64,000 nt of DNA, taken from the NCBI RefSeq assembly GCF_021261315.1, contig NZ_JAJSAX010000002.1, forward strand, positions 496,001 to 560,000, written 5' to 3'. The stretch comes from Epilithonimonas sp. JDS. Its GTDB lineage: Bacteria; Bacteroidota; Bacteroidia; Flavobacteriales; Weeksellaceae. Positions 8,666 through 16,786 of the stretch are shown piece by piece. Every line of letters starts with the position of its first letter. The first letter of the stretch is position 1. The translations under genes and the position numbers were made by a program. A model generated the notes under the pieces. The model saw nothing but the letters and a program-made list of their open reading frames with translations. It searched no databases and was not told where the DNA came from.

Positions 8666-9826
8666 ATGAAAAACTTAATTTTCTCAGCTTTATTTTTAGG
8701 ATTTTTTGCGAATTCTCAAACCTTCAATCAAGATTACGCTAATGTCAGTAATCTGGTTTCTCAGACAAACATCAACACTTATCTACAGGAATTCGAAGCG
8801 TTGGGCGTAAAAACTACCGGTTCTACTGCAAACAACAATGCTTACACTTGGCTGAAGAATAAATATTTATCTTTCGGATATTCGGAAACTGATATCGCAA
8901 AAGATAATTTCACTTATAACGGACAAACAACTTCTAACCTTATTCTTACAAAACAGGGAACAAAGTACCCAAACATCTACATCATTATCTGCGGTCATTA
9001 CGACACCATCACAGGTCCCGGAACCAATGACAACGGAAGTGGCGTTTCGGTAATGCTGGAAGTTGCCCGGCTTTTGAAAAACATTCCAACAGATTATTCC
9101 ATCAAATTTATCAACTTCTCTGGTGAAGAGCAAGGACTTTTGGGTTCAGCACATTACGTGTCAAGCGTTGTGAACGCAACAAGTCCAAAAATGAATATCC
9201 GTTTGGTTCTCAACATCGATGAAGTGGGCGGCATCAAGGGACAAACCAATGACACAGTAACTTGCGAAAGAGACGAGTCCAACAGTCCGAGCTTAAATAA
9301 TGCAGCTTCAAATACTTTTACACAGCAGCTGATCAATTGTGTGAAGCTTTATTCTCCACTGAAAACCAATCTTAGCTACGCTTACGCTTCAGATTATATG
9401 CCTTTTCAGGCCAATGGCGAAATCATTACCGGTTTGTTCGAATACAATGAAACGCCGTACGCTCACACAGCAAACGATAAATACATCAATCTTGATCCGG
9501 TTTACATTTACAACATTGCGAAAGCCACAACCGGAGCCGTTCAGCACTTCGCAGTGGCTTCCCAGACTTTGGATATTTGCACACCAAAAGAAGTAGTCAA
9601 AAGTTTCAGGTTTTATCCAAATCCTGCAAAAGATTATTTACAATTGGAATTTTTGAACAGCAAAACACAGAATTTTACATTCACCATTACAGATTTTGAG
9701 GGTAAGACTTTGAGCAAAACCGAAAACCAAACCAGACTTGATATTTCGCATTTATCAAAAGGGATTTATCTTGGAACTTTCAAAGTTGAAGATCAAGTCA
9801 TCACCAAGAAAATTATTGTAGAATAA
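8666..9826 (+). CDS. Secreted M28-family metallopeptidase with T9SS sorting domain
   Basis: This zinc aminopeptidase-type enzyme is exported by a signal peptide (MKNLIFSALFLGFFANSQ). Zinc ligands of family M28 are visible: ICGHYDT, GTNDNGSGVSVMLEVARLL, FSGEEQGLLGS, a VLNIDEVGG strand, and a C-terminal His in YAHTANDKY. After the catalytic part (to about residue 300) comes a type A T9SS sorting domain (FYPNPAKDYLQLEF to the end, closing in KKIIVE), so the protein should cross the outer membrane by type IX secretion. The ATG at 8666 is preferred over a TTG 12 bases upstream, because it starts the signal peptide. Likely role: extracellular peptide degradation. Confidence 0.92.
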   Translation: MKNLIFSALFLGFFANSQTFNQDYANVSNLVSQTNINTYLQEFEALGVKTTGSTANNNAYTWLKNKYLSFGYSETDIAKDNFTYNGQTTSNLILTKQGTKYPNIYIIICGHYDTITGPGTNDNGSGVSVMLEVARLLKNIPTDYSIKFINFSGEEQGLLGSAHYVSSVVNATSPKMNIRLVLNIDEVGGIKGQTNDTVTCERDESNSPSLNNAASNTFTQQLINCVKLYSPLKTNLSYAYASDYMPFQANGEIITGLFEYNETPYAHTANDKYINLDPVYIYNIAKATTGAVQHFAVASQTLDICTPKEVVKSFRFYPNPAKDYLQLEFLNSKTQNFTFTITDFEGKTLSKTENQTRLDISHLSKGIYLGTFKVEDQVITKKIIVE

Positions 9827-9837
9827 ATCAATTGTTT

Positions 9838-9903
9838 GGGCAGCTTTATCCGCCTTCCGTTCCCTCCCGATTTTACATCGGGATCCACTCAAGTCGGGCT
9901 GCA
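9838..9903 (+). repeat. Dispersed 3'-UTR hairpin element R1, copy 1
   Basis: The element starts 11 bases after the M28 stop codon. It has conserved segments GGCAGCTTTATCCG, GTTCCCTCCCGA, TCGGGATCCACTC and CGGGCTGCA. The inner stem is CCCGAT with ATCGGG; the ends GCAGC and GCTGC are also complementary. A second copy lies at 45929-45990 on the other strand. Confidence 0.75.
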
Positions 9904-9992
9904 ATAATTTTGAAGTTTTCTTTTCCCATTTAAATATCGGAGTTCTTTAGAATATTTCCATATTTCATTTTTCGGAATAAACAATCATAATA

Positions 9993-10009
9993 ATTTCGTA
10001 TTACGAAAT
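9993..10009. promoter_or_regulatory. Perfect palindrome ATTTCGTA-T-TACGAAAT upstream of the response regulator
   Basis: A 17-base perfect palindrome lies 11 bases before the -7 box at 10020, where the -33 element would be, so a bound protein would be expected to block initiation. This position suggests a repressor site. The binding protein is unknown. Confidence 0.5.
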
Positions 10010-10019
10010 CAAAAATTTG

Positions 10020-10027
10020 TATCTTTG
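10020..10027 (+). promoter_or_regulatory. -7 promoter box predicting a leaderless mRNA
   Basis: TATCTTTG matches TAnnTTTG and ends 6 bases before the ATG at 10033. With the usual spacing, transcription would begin within a base or two of the start codon. Confidence 0.55.
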
Positions 10028-10032
10028 CACCT

Positions 10033-11217
10033 ATGCAAAAAATCTTAATCGTAGAGGACGAAAAAGCAATATCCGGCGTTCTACACAGTATTTTATCGGA
10101 CGAACTTCCTGAATACCAATTCGAAATAGCCGAAGATGGTCTTGAGGGTTTCAAATTTATAGAGAAAGAAGATTTTGCTTTGGTAATTTCTGATATCAAA
10201 ATGCCAAAAATCTCCGGAACAGAATTGCTGAAACAGAGTCTCGCTTTGAAGCCAGAGACCACGTTCATCATGATCTCGGGACACGCAGATATTGACACTG
10301 CAGTTGGCTGCTTGAGAGAAGGCGCTTACGACTTCATCTCAAAACCAATCGATATCAACAGATTGATCACCAGTGTGAAAAACGCTTTGGACAAAGGCAA
10401 TCTTCAAAAAGCAAACTCCAATCTGAAGCAGGAAAATTCCCAACTGAAGAAAAAAGTCAATAAAAAATACCAGATGATCGGGCAATCGCCTGCACTTAAG
10501 AAAATCCAGGAGATCATCGACAAAGTGGCGGTTTCCGACGCAAGAGTTCTTGTAACCGGACCAAACGGTGCCGGTAAAGAATTGGTAGCTCACGCAATCC
10601 ACTCCCAAAGTGAAAGATCAAGAGGACCAATGATCGAAGTGAACTGTGCGGCAATCCCATCAGAATTGATCGAAAGCGAATTATTCGGTCACGTGAAAGG
10701 TTCTTTTACAGGCGCAATCAAAGATAAATCTGGGAAATTCGAGCAGGCAACTGGCGGAACTATTTTCTTGGATGAGATCGGTGATATGAGTTTGGTTGCT
10801 CAGGCAAAAGTGCTTAGAGCTTTGCAGGAAAGTAAAGTTTCTCCAGTAGGAAGCGACAAAGAGATTAAAGTGGATGTCCGCGTCATTGCAGCAACCAACA
10901 AAAATTTAGCTAAAGAAATCGAGCAAGGAAAATTCCGTGAGGATTTGTACCACAGACTTTCTGTGATCGAGATCAGCGTTCCTTCTCTTAATGACAGAGC
11001 GGAAGATATTCCATTGTTGGTAGAGCATTTCACAAACCTTATCGCTTCAGAAAATGGTTCTGCAGCTAAGAAATTTGATGATAAATCAATCAAAGCTTTG
11101 CAGCAATATGACTGGACTGGAAACATCCGTGAGCTTAGAAACGTTGTGGAAAGGCTGATCATCTTAGGTGCTGATCCTGTGACTGCTGATGACGTTGCTA
11201 GTTTTGTAAAGAAATAA
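10033..11217 (+). CDS. NtrC-type response regulator: receiver plus sigma-54 AAA+ domain, no DNA-binding domain
   Basis: The 394-residue protein has a receiver domain (1-125; acidic pocket Glu8-Asp9-Glu10, phosphoacceptor Asp54 in VISDIKMP, Lys in ISKPID), a coiled-coil linker (about 125-150), and a sigma-54-interaction AAA+ domain (about 150-385; Walker A GPNGAGKE near 176-183, sigma-54 contact loop GSFTGA at 223-228 in place of the usual GAFTGA, Walker B TIFLDEIGDM, arginine-finger region FREDLYHRL). It ends at VTADDVASFVKK, just where a Fis-type helix-turn-helix normally begins, so it lacks a DNA-binding domain. It may activate from solution or through partners. No partner kinase gene adjoins it. 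Confidence 0.92.
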   Translation: MQKILIVEDEKAISGVLHSILSDELPEYQFEIAEDGLEGFKFIEKEDFALVISDIKMPKISGTELLKQSLALKPETTFIMISGHADIDTAVGCLREGAYDFISKPIDINRLITSVKNALDKGNLQKANSNLKQENSQLKKKVNKKYQMIGQSPALKKIQEIIDKVAVSDARVLVTGPNGAGKELVAHAIHSQSERSRGPMIEVNCAAIPSELIESELFGHVKGSFTGAIKDKSGKFEQATGGTIFLDEIGDMSLVAQAKVLRALQESKVSPVGSDKEIKVDVRVIAATNKNLAKEIEQGKFREDLYHRLSVIEISVPSLNDRAEDIPLLVEHFTNLIASENGSAAKKFDDKSIKALQQYDWTGNIRELRNVVERLIILGADPVTADDVASFVKK

Positions 11218-11238
11218 ACTTAATTAAATATTATATTT

Positions 11239-11268
11239 AACCGCAGTTTATTCTGCGGTTTTTTTTTG
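11239..11268 (+). terminator. Terminator after the NtrC-type regulator
   Basis: AACCGCAG and CTGCGGTT form a perfect 8-bp stem with a 6-base loop, followed by seven more Ts. Confidence 0.9.
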
Positions 11269-11328
11269 GAAAAAAATGAGATTCTATGTGGTAGAAGTCT
11301 TCATTTAAAAAAATAAATTAGACAAGAA

Positions 11329-12711
11329 ATGAAATTTTTAGATAAACAGTACACACAGCAAGGACTGAAACTGGCACTTCCTGTGATGTTGACACAAGTC
11401 GGGCAAGTGTCCGTAAATCTCTTCGATAACATCATCGTGGGGAAACTTTTGGGCGCGCAGGCTTTGGCTTCAGTGTCTTTGGGAAATGCACTATTTTTCT
11501 CCATTTTCGTTTTGGCGTTGGGATTTTCTTTTGCAATTCCGCCGTTGGTTTCTGAGGCTAATTCTCAGGGAAAACACGAGAAGATAAATTCCGTTTTCAG
11601 ACACGGATTTGTGATCAATCTTGGAATTGGGATTTTGTTGATGATCTTATTATTAGCAGGACTTCCATTGATCAGACACATGGATCAGCCAGTTGAAATC
11701 ATTCCAAATACGATCAGCTTTTTGAGTATTATGGCGTTTACAATGATTCCATTTATGATGTTCCAGACTTTGAGAGAAGTTTCGGAAGGTTTGTCGTTCA
11801 CAATTGGTGTAACGAAAGCAACAATTATCGCGAACGTCATTAACATAGCTTTGAATTATGTTTTCATCAAAGGCCTTTTTGGATTTCCAGAAATGGGCGT
11901 TCAAGGTTCGGCTTTAGCAACCTTGATCGCGAGAATCTTTATGGTCGTTTTCTTATATTTTGTTTTGGTAAAAGAACCGAAAACAAGAAGATACATCAAA
12001 GAATTCTCTTTAAAGATTGCAGAATTCAGCAAAGAAATGTTCAGCAAAATGTTCAAGCTTGGATTGCCAACGGCTTTGCAAATGTTCTTTGAAGTAACCG
12101 CTTTTGCTGCAGCCGCTTTCATCTGTGGATTGGTAAGTTCACAGGATATTGCGTCGCATCAGATTGCTTTGTCGATGGCTTCATTCACGTTTAATCTTTG
12201 TATTGGTTTCAGTGTCGCTTCGACGGTGATGATTGGGAACAAAATGGGCGTGAGAGATTTTGAAGGCTTAAGAAAAATTGGGATCAATAATTTCAAATTG
12301 ACTCTGATTTATATGGGATTTTGCGGCATTATGTTCATTGTTTTCCGAAACGTTCTGCCTCATTTCTTCACAAAAGAAAGTGATGTTTTAGTAATTGAAC
12401 TGGCTTCAAAACTAATGATCATCGCTGCGCTTTTCCAATTGTCTGACGGAATCCAGGTGACGGCTTTGGGCTGTTTGAGAGGAATTCAGGACGTGAAGAT
12501 CCCGAGTGTGATCACGTTTTTGGCTTATTGGGTTTTCACGATTCCGGTTGGTTATTTCCTTTGTGTGACTATGAAAATGGGTGCTTTTGGGATGTGGATC
12601 GCTTTGGGAATTGGATTGACGATTTCCGCTATTCTTTTGGTAATCAGGTTTTTGAGGTTGAGCAAGAGGAAAGCTTTGGCAATTAATAATAACGAATTAA
12701 TAGTCAATTAA
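11329..12711 (+). CDS. MATE-family multidrug/cation efflux transporter
   Basis: This is a 460-residue inner-membrane protein with about 12 hydrophobic helices in two halves. The MATE pattern is clear from the start: LKLALPVMLTQVGQVSVNLFDNIIVGKLLGAQALASVSLGNA. The second half repeats the pattern at LGLPTALQMFFEVTAFAAAAFICG. Such proteins export drugs or metabolites using a Na+ or proton gradient; the substrate cannot be told from the sequence. The gene has its own upstream terminator and is followed 3 bases later by a small lipoprotein gene that is probably co-transcribed. Confidence 0.93.
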   Translation: MKFLDKQYTQQGLKLALPVMLTQVGQVSVNLFDNIIVGKLLGAQALASVSLGNALFFSIFVLALGFSFAIPPLVSEANSQGKHEKINSVFRHGFVINLGIGILLMILLLAGLPLIRHMDQPVEIIPNTISFLSIMAFTMIPFMMFQTLREVSEGLSFTIGVTKATIIANVINIALNYVFIKGLFGFPEMGVQGSALATLIARIFMVVFLYFVLVKEPKTRRYIKEFSLKIAEFSKEMFSKMFKLGLPTALQMFFEVTAFAAAAFICGLVSSQDIASHQIALSMASFTFNLCIGFSVASTVMIGNKMGVRDFEGLRKIGINNFKLTLIYMGFCGIMFIVFRNVLPHFFTKESDVLVIELASKLMIIAALFQLSDGIQVTALGCLRGIQDVKIPSVITFLAYWVFTIPVGYFLCVTMKMGAFGMWIALGIGLTISAILLVIRFLRLSKRKALAINNNELIVN

Positions 12712-12714
12712 ACT

Positions 12715-13344
12715 ATGAAAAAATGTTTCTACCTAATGATAATAATTTTAATAATAGGTTGTGCAAGCGTTTCAACCGATTATCGATATGATAAAACTGA
12801 AAAAGGAGAATTGTACTTTCCAACTTTTGATGAAACAAAATATCCGAGAGATACAATAAACACAGGACCTAATGATTCATTAAGGTCATTTACAAATAAT
12901 TGGTATTCTAAACATTTATTCACTTTAAATGAGCCGGTTTTATTTAATAAAATAAATGAAAAGCAAAATACTATACGGTTCACACACTTAGGAACTTGGT
13001 CAAATCCATATTCCTACAGATTAGAAAATATTGACGGTAAAATCATATTAACATATAACAGAACAAATGGTTTAGGAGGTTATGAAGTTGGCAAAAGGGT
13101 TAGAAATAAGACAAAACAAATCAATTCAAAAAAATGGAATGCAATCCTACAAAAAATTGATAGTATTGATTTTTGGAATATTTCAACTCAAGAACGTAAG
13201 AATATTAATGATGGAGAAGAATGGATTCTGGAAGTCTTAATTAATGGAAAATATCATTTTGTCACAAGAACCAGTCCTGATAGTTATGATCAAGGTAAAG
13301 ACTTTGTTGAACTGTGTCAATTAATTGAAAAATCAGGTAAATAA
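12715..13344 (+). CDS. Hypothetical lipoprotein
   Basis: This 209-residue protein has a short hydrophobic start and a lipobox-like IIGCAS, giving lipidation at Cys16. The mature part is polar and AT-rich in codon use, with Trp/Tyr-rich patches (NNWYSKHLF, WNAILQKIDSIDFWNIS) and a predicted beta-rich fold. I do not recognise a family. It starts 3 bases after the MATE gene stop, so it is likely transcribed with it, although the base composition differs from that gene and suggests a separate origin. Confidence 0.75.
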   Translation: MKKCFYLMIIILIIGCASVSTDYRYDKTEKGELYFPTFDETKYPRDTINTGPNDSLRSFTNNWYSKHLFTLNEPVLFNKINEKQNTIRFTHLGTWSNPYSYRLENIDGKIILTYNRTNGLGGYEVGKRVRNKTKQINSKKWNAILQKIDSIDFWNISTQERKNINDGEEWILEVLINGKYHFVTRTSPDSYDQGKDFVELCQLIEKSGK

Positions 13345-13386
13345 AAACATTTTAACCTTAAATTCTTAATAGAGATTTTAAATTTT

Positions 13387-13394
13387 TAAATTTG
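13387..13394 (+). promoter_or_regulatory. -7 promoter box for argS
   Basis: TAAATTTG matches TAnnTTTG, 17 bases before the argS ATG. Confidence 0.5.
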
Positions 13395-13411
13395 CAACAC
13401 AAAATTCTGAA

Positions 13412-15175
13412 ATGAATATCATACAACATATACAATCAAAAATATCCGATATCATCCCGAAACTCTACAATGTGGAAGGCGTGAATCTGGATGTTCAAAA
13501 AAATAAAACCGAGTTCGAAGGTGATTTTACCATCGTCATTTTTCCATTGGTAAAACTGGCTAAGAAAAGTCCAGACGCGATTGGAAACGAACTTGGAGAA
13601 GCGATTAAAAACGAGATCGACTTTATCGACAGCTTCAACGTAGTGAAAGGTTTCCTGAATCTTAAACTAAAAGACGTGGTCTTCGCAAATCAATTGTCTG
13701 AACTTCAGGATGATTTTGACAATGTAACACCAAAAAATGCAACGGTGATGGTAGAATATTCTTCGCCAAATACGAACAAACCTTTGCACCTCGGGCACGT
13801 TAGAAATAATCTTTTAGGATATTCTGTTGCCGAGATCTTGAAAGCTGACGGTTACAATGTCATCAAATCTCAAATTATCAACGATCGTGGGATCCACATC
13901 TGCAAATCGATGTTGGCTTGGGAGAAATTTGGAAACGGCGAAACACCTGAATCTACCGGTTTGAAAGGCGATAAACTGGTCGGAAACTACTATGTGGAAT
14001 TCGATAAATTATACAAATCCGAGATCAAAGCAATGGTTGCGGACGGCATAGATGAGGAAACGGCGAAAAAGCAGGCGCCAAGTATCATCCAGGCTCAGGA
14101 AATGCTCTTGAAATGGGAAAACAATGACCCGGAAGTTCGAAAAATTTGGGCGATGATGAATGAGTGGGTCTATGCTGGTTTCAATGAAACATATTCGAGA
14201 TTAGGCGTTAATTTCGACCAGGTTCAGTATGAGAGCAATACCTACATTCTTGGGAAAGATCTCATTCAAAAAGGGCTTGACAGTGGGATTCTTTACAAGA
14301 AAGATGATGGTTCTGTTTGGTGTGATTTGACGGATGAAGGTCTTGATCAGAAACTGCTTTTGCGTTCGGATGGGACTTCGGTTTATATGACTCAGGATCT
14401 TGGAACTGCGGTTGAGCGTTTCAAAGAAAATGACATTCAGAAATTGATCTATACGGTTGGAAATGAGCAGGATTATCACTTTCAGGTTTTATTCAAGATC
14501 TTGAAAAAATTGGGCTATGAATGGGCAGATCAGCTTTACCACTTGTCCTACGGGATGGTGGAATTGCCAGAAGGAAAAATGAAATCCCGAGAAGGAACCG
14601 TGGTTGATGCTGACGAATTAGTTGAAGAAATGATTTCCACTGCGAAAGAAAAATCCGAGGAACTTGGCAAGTTGGAAACGCTTTCTGACGAAGACAAAGT
14701 GAAATCTTACGAAACGGTTGGATTGGGTGCTTTGAAATATTTCATTTTGAAAGTGGATCCGAGAAAGAAAATGCTCTTCAATCCTGCGGAAAGTATCGAT
14801 TTTAATGGAAATACGGGACCATTCATTCAATATACTTACGCAAGAATCCAGTCTCTTTTGGCTAAGGCTGAATATGCTGGACAAGGAAATTTTGGCGCTT
14901 ACGTTCCAAATGAAAGTGAGAAAGAAGTGATTATGCTTTTGGCTGAATTTAAAGAAGTGATTGCGCGATCTGCGGAAACTTTGAGTCCAGCTTTGGTGGC
15001 GAATTACGTTTATGAGCTGGTGAAATCTTACAACTCTTTCTATCAGAATAATCCAATTGTAAAACAGGAAGATCTGGATGCGAAGCAATTCCGTCTTCAG
15101 GTTTCTGATCTGGTTGCGAAGACGATCAAGAAAGCTTTATCAATGCTTGGAATCAATGTGGTGAATAGAATGTAA
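13412..15175 (+). CDS. argS: Arginyl-tRNA synthetase
   Basis: This class I synthetase charges tRNA-Arg with arginine. The 587 residues show the N-terminal tRNA D-loop recognition domain (about 1-110), then the catalytic core with VEYSSPNTNKPLHLGHVRNNLLG, which carries the HIGH-type signature as HLGH, and the tRNA-binding region SLLLR/SDGTSVYMTQDLGTAVERF. The KMSKS site is represented by GKMKSREGTVV. The DALR-type anticodon-binding domain closes the protein (FIQYTYARIQSLL to the C-terminus, ending LSMLGINVVNRM). Length and motif order are typical. It is an essential gene, transcribed alone between its promoter box and a terminator. Confidence 0.98.
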   Translation: MNIIQHIQSKISDIIPKLYNVEGVNLDVQKNKTEFEGDFTIVIFPLVKLAKKSPDAIGNELGEAIKNEIDFIDSFNVVKGFLNLKLKDVVFANQLSELQDDFDNVTPKNATVMVEYSSPNTNKPLHLGHVRNNLLGYSVAEILKADGYNVIKSQIINDRGIHICKSMLAWEKFGNGETPESTGLKGDKLVGNYYVEFDKLYKSEIKAMVADGIDEETAKKQAPSIIQAQEMLLKWENNDPEVRKIWAMMNEWVYAGFNETYSRLGVNFDQVQYESNTYILGKDLIQKGLDSGILYKKDDGSVWCDLTDEGLDQKLLLRSDGTSVYMTQDLGTAVERFKENDIQKLIYTVGNEQDYHFQVLFKILKKLGYEWADQLYHLSYGMVELPEGKMKSREGTVVDADELVEEMISTAKEKSEELGKLETLSDEDKVKSYETVGLGALKYFILKVDPRKKMLFNPAESIDFNGNTGPFIQYTYARIQSLLAKAEYAGQGNFGAYVPNESEKEVIMLLAEFKEVIARSAETLSPALVANYVYELVKSYNSFYQNNPIVKQEDLDAKQFRLQVSDLVAKTIKKALSMLGINVVNRM

Positions 15176-15179
15176 TTGA

Positions 15180-15214
15180 TTAATGGCAATTGGCTTTTGG
15201 CAATTTGCTTAGAA
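15180..15214. repeat. Low-complexity TTGGCTTTTGGC-type repeat
   Basis: A degenerate run of ATTGATTAATGGC followed by TTGGCTTTTGGCAATTTGC. Similar runs lie at 48186-48220 and 49079-49133, also directly beside gene ends. The function is unknown; it may be noise from a dispersed simple repeat. Confidence 0.4.
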
Positions 15215-15230
15215 TTCTAAAATAAAACTT

Positions 15231-15257
15231 AAACTCTGCTTCGGCGGAGTTTTTTTG
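15231..15257 (+). terminator. Terminator of argS
   Basis: AAACTCTGC pairs with GCGGAGTTT (one G-U pair) across a TTCG tetraloop, then a T run. It also lies between two convergent genes and could work in both directions. Confidence 0.85.
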
Positions 15258-15267
15258 GTTTCTATAC

Positions 15268-16161
15268 CTAATTTCCTTTTATATATTTATCAAACATGTG
15301 CTGTGATAATTCGTGTAACTCCTTGCCATTTTCAGGATTCACGCCATCCGAAGTGAAAAACTCTACTACATTTTGATGTTTGGAATACCAGACATTTTTA
15401 ATTGAAGCAATAGTGTCTGGCGTTGTGATCTTTTTGAAATTATCTACCAATTTCCTATCAAGGGCAATCAAACCGTTTGAAGTCTCACTGCAGTGAGCCG
15501 GGATATATTCTTTCCCATCCCAAAACATACATTGCATTTTTTCCTCTTTAGGAGGTTCAATTCTTGTATCATCATCAGGAATATTTTTGCTTTCGTCTGA
15601 AGTCGAAATTTCCTTTTTGGGAGTTTCCTTTGCTATTTCAGAACCTTTGACCTCTGCGAATTTTACAATCGGCTTTTCTACTTCCTTAAAATAATTATTT
15701 ATCAAGAACCCACCGAAAATTATTAATCCGAACAATCCAAACCCACTTTGTTTTGCTAAAAATTCCTGAAACTTCAGAATCGGATTTGTTGTAATGTTAA
15801 CGGTGATATTGGGATGTTTTTTGTCGGAATCATCTTCATCATCAATTCTCACGCTCACGCTGGTGCGGGAAGAATCTTGATTAATTTTTGTAAAAGTTTC
15901 TGTTTTGCAAAAGTCTTTAAAATCTTTGAATTCCAGATATTGACTCATTTTATCAAGAGTCTGCGTATCAATATTTTTATCCTCTTCACTGTCTCTTAGA
16001 AGTGCATTGTAATATCTTATAAATGTTTTGTCTGAGATTTCAAACTTCAAATTATCTTGAAAATGTAAGCTCAGATAATACGCAATTCCACTTTTGCTGT
16101 CTCTCCCCGACTCTCTTTTTCCTTTCTCAAAAATTTCACGAATTAGTAGTTTTTTGGACAT
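15268..16161 (-). CDS. Hypothetical single-pass membrane protein
   Basis: The 297-residue protein has a soluble N-terminal part (1-120, rich in Lys and Asp, with the block GIAYYLSLHFQDNLKFEISDKTFIRYYNALL that resembles the start of other flavobacterial regulators), one membrane helix at about 150-167 (GLFGLIIFGGFLINNYF), an acidic linker, and a C-terminal domain with two Cys (MQCMFWDGKEYIPAHCSE) predicted outside the membrane. It could transmit a signal across the membrane, but no known domain is certain. The ATG at 16161 is the only good start; a 16-base palindrome lies 49 bases upstream. Confidence 0.75.
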   Translation of the reverse strand: MSKKLLIREIFEKGKRESGRDSKSGIAYYLSLHFQDNLKFEISDKTFIRYYNALLRDSEEDKNIDTQTLDKMSQYLEFKDFKDFCKTETFTKINQDSSRTSVSVRIDDEDDSDKKHPNITVNITTNPILKFQEFLAKQSGFGLFGLIIFGGFLINNYFKEVEKPIVKFAEVKGSEIAKETPKKEISTSDESKNIPDDDTRIEPPKEEKMQCMFWDGKEYIPAHCSETSNGLIALDRKLVDNFKKITTPDTIASIKNVWYSKHQNVVEFFTSDGVNPENGKELHELSQHMFDKYIKGN

Positions 16162-16534
16162 AGTTAGTTTTTAGTCTTTACAAAATTGATGATTGTTTGG
16201 CACCCAACTTTACGGAAATCCGTAATTCACATTTCTACCTGTCCATTCGTGTCCAAGAATTGTCTGACATTTCTGTTCGTCAACATTGCATCTTTGTCTC
16301 AGAAATCAGTGATAAACAAAACCTTACAAAAACAAAGTTACAAAACTGATCTCAAAAAACAACTTGATAAGACGGAGGAAAATCTCTGGCTTGGGAAGCA
16401 GGAATTTCTCTTCCGTTTTTGAAGGTTGACTTCCCAAAAATTTAAGAAGCGCTTCTTTTTCACTCAGTGTACACTGCTCGCAATCAGCTTTGCGAGGAAG
16501 AACACGAATGTTAATTTTTTAAATTTTTAAGACA
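16162..16534. other. 373-base intergenic region with three palindromes
   Basis: It holds TTACGGA-AA-TCCGTAA (16210-16225), the stem AAGAAGC/GCTTCTT followed by Ts (16444-16460), the perfect 12-base palindrome CAGTGTACACTG (16465-16476), and the stem CTCGCAA/TTGCGAG (16477-16496). An open frame at 16186-16422 is not credible as a gene. No promoter box is clear. Confidence 0.55.
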
Positions 16535-16702
16535 ATGACTCAATTACTATTGATATTACTGGGATTATTTTCAAATCCTTCAAGTTCAAACACTTCAAAT
16601 TGTGGAAATGACGGTTCGGCACCAACCATTGCACAACCAGCACCAGGAGATACAGGCGGAGAAACGGGACATCCTACGCCGCCAAAAATCATCGGCGGAT
16701 AA
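16535..16702 (+). CDS. Predicted 55-residue secreted micropeptide
   Basis: A short frame (ATG at 16535, TAA ending 16702) encodes a hydrophobic start (MTQLLLILLGLF), then a polar tail rich in Pro, Gly, Thr and Ser with one Cys at about 23, ending in TPPKIIGG. Signal-like start plus short Gly/Pro-rich tail is a pattern of small exported flavobacterial proteins. It lies 84 bases before a TPR sensor kinase gene on the same strand, with no terminator between, so co-transcription is plausible. The coding status is uncertain: it is too short for codon statistics, but the change from hydrophobic to polar is not what random sequence usually gives. Confidence 0.5.
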   Translation: MTQLLLILLGLFSNPSSSNTSNCGNDGSAPTIAQPAPGDTGGETGHPTPPKIIGG

Positions 16703-16786
16703 TAGTTTTCTTTAACTGACCAAAATAAATTGGCGAAAGTGTATTCTTTCGCTAATTTTATTTAATTTCGGTGAAAACTAACAAAC

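Noticed and set aside
16186-16422. 78-codon open frame on the plus strand
   Set aside because: It overlaps a palindrome, has no family features, no hydrophobic or repeated pattern, and lies in a region without gene-like composition.
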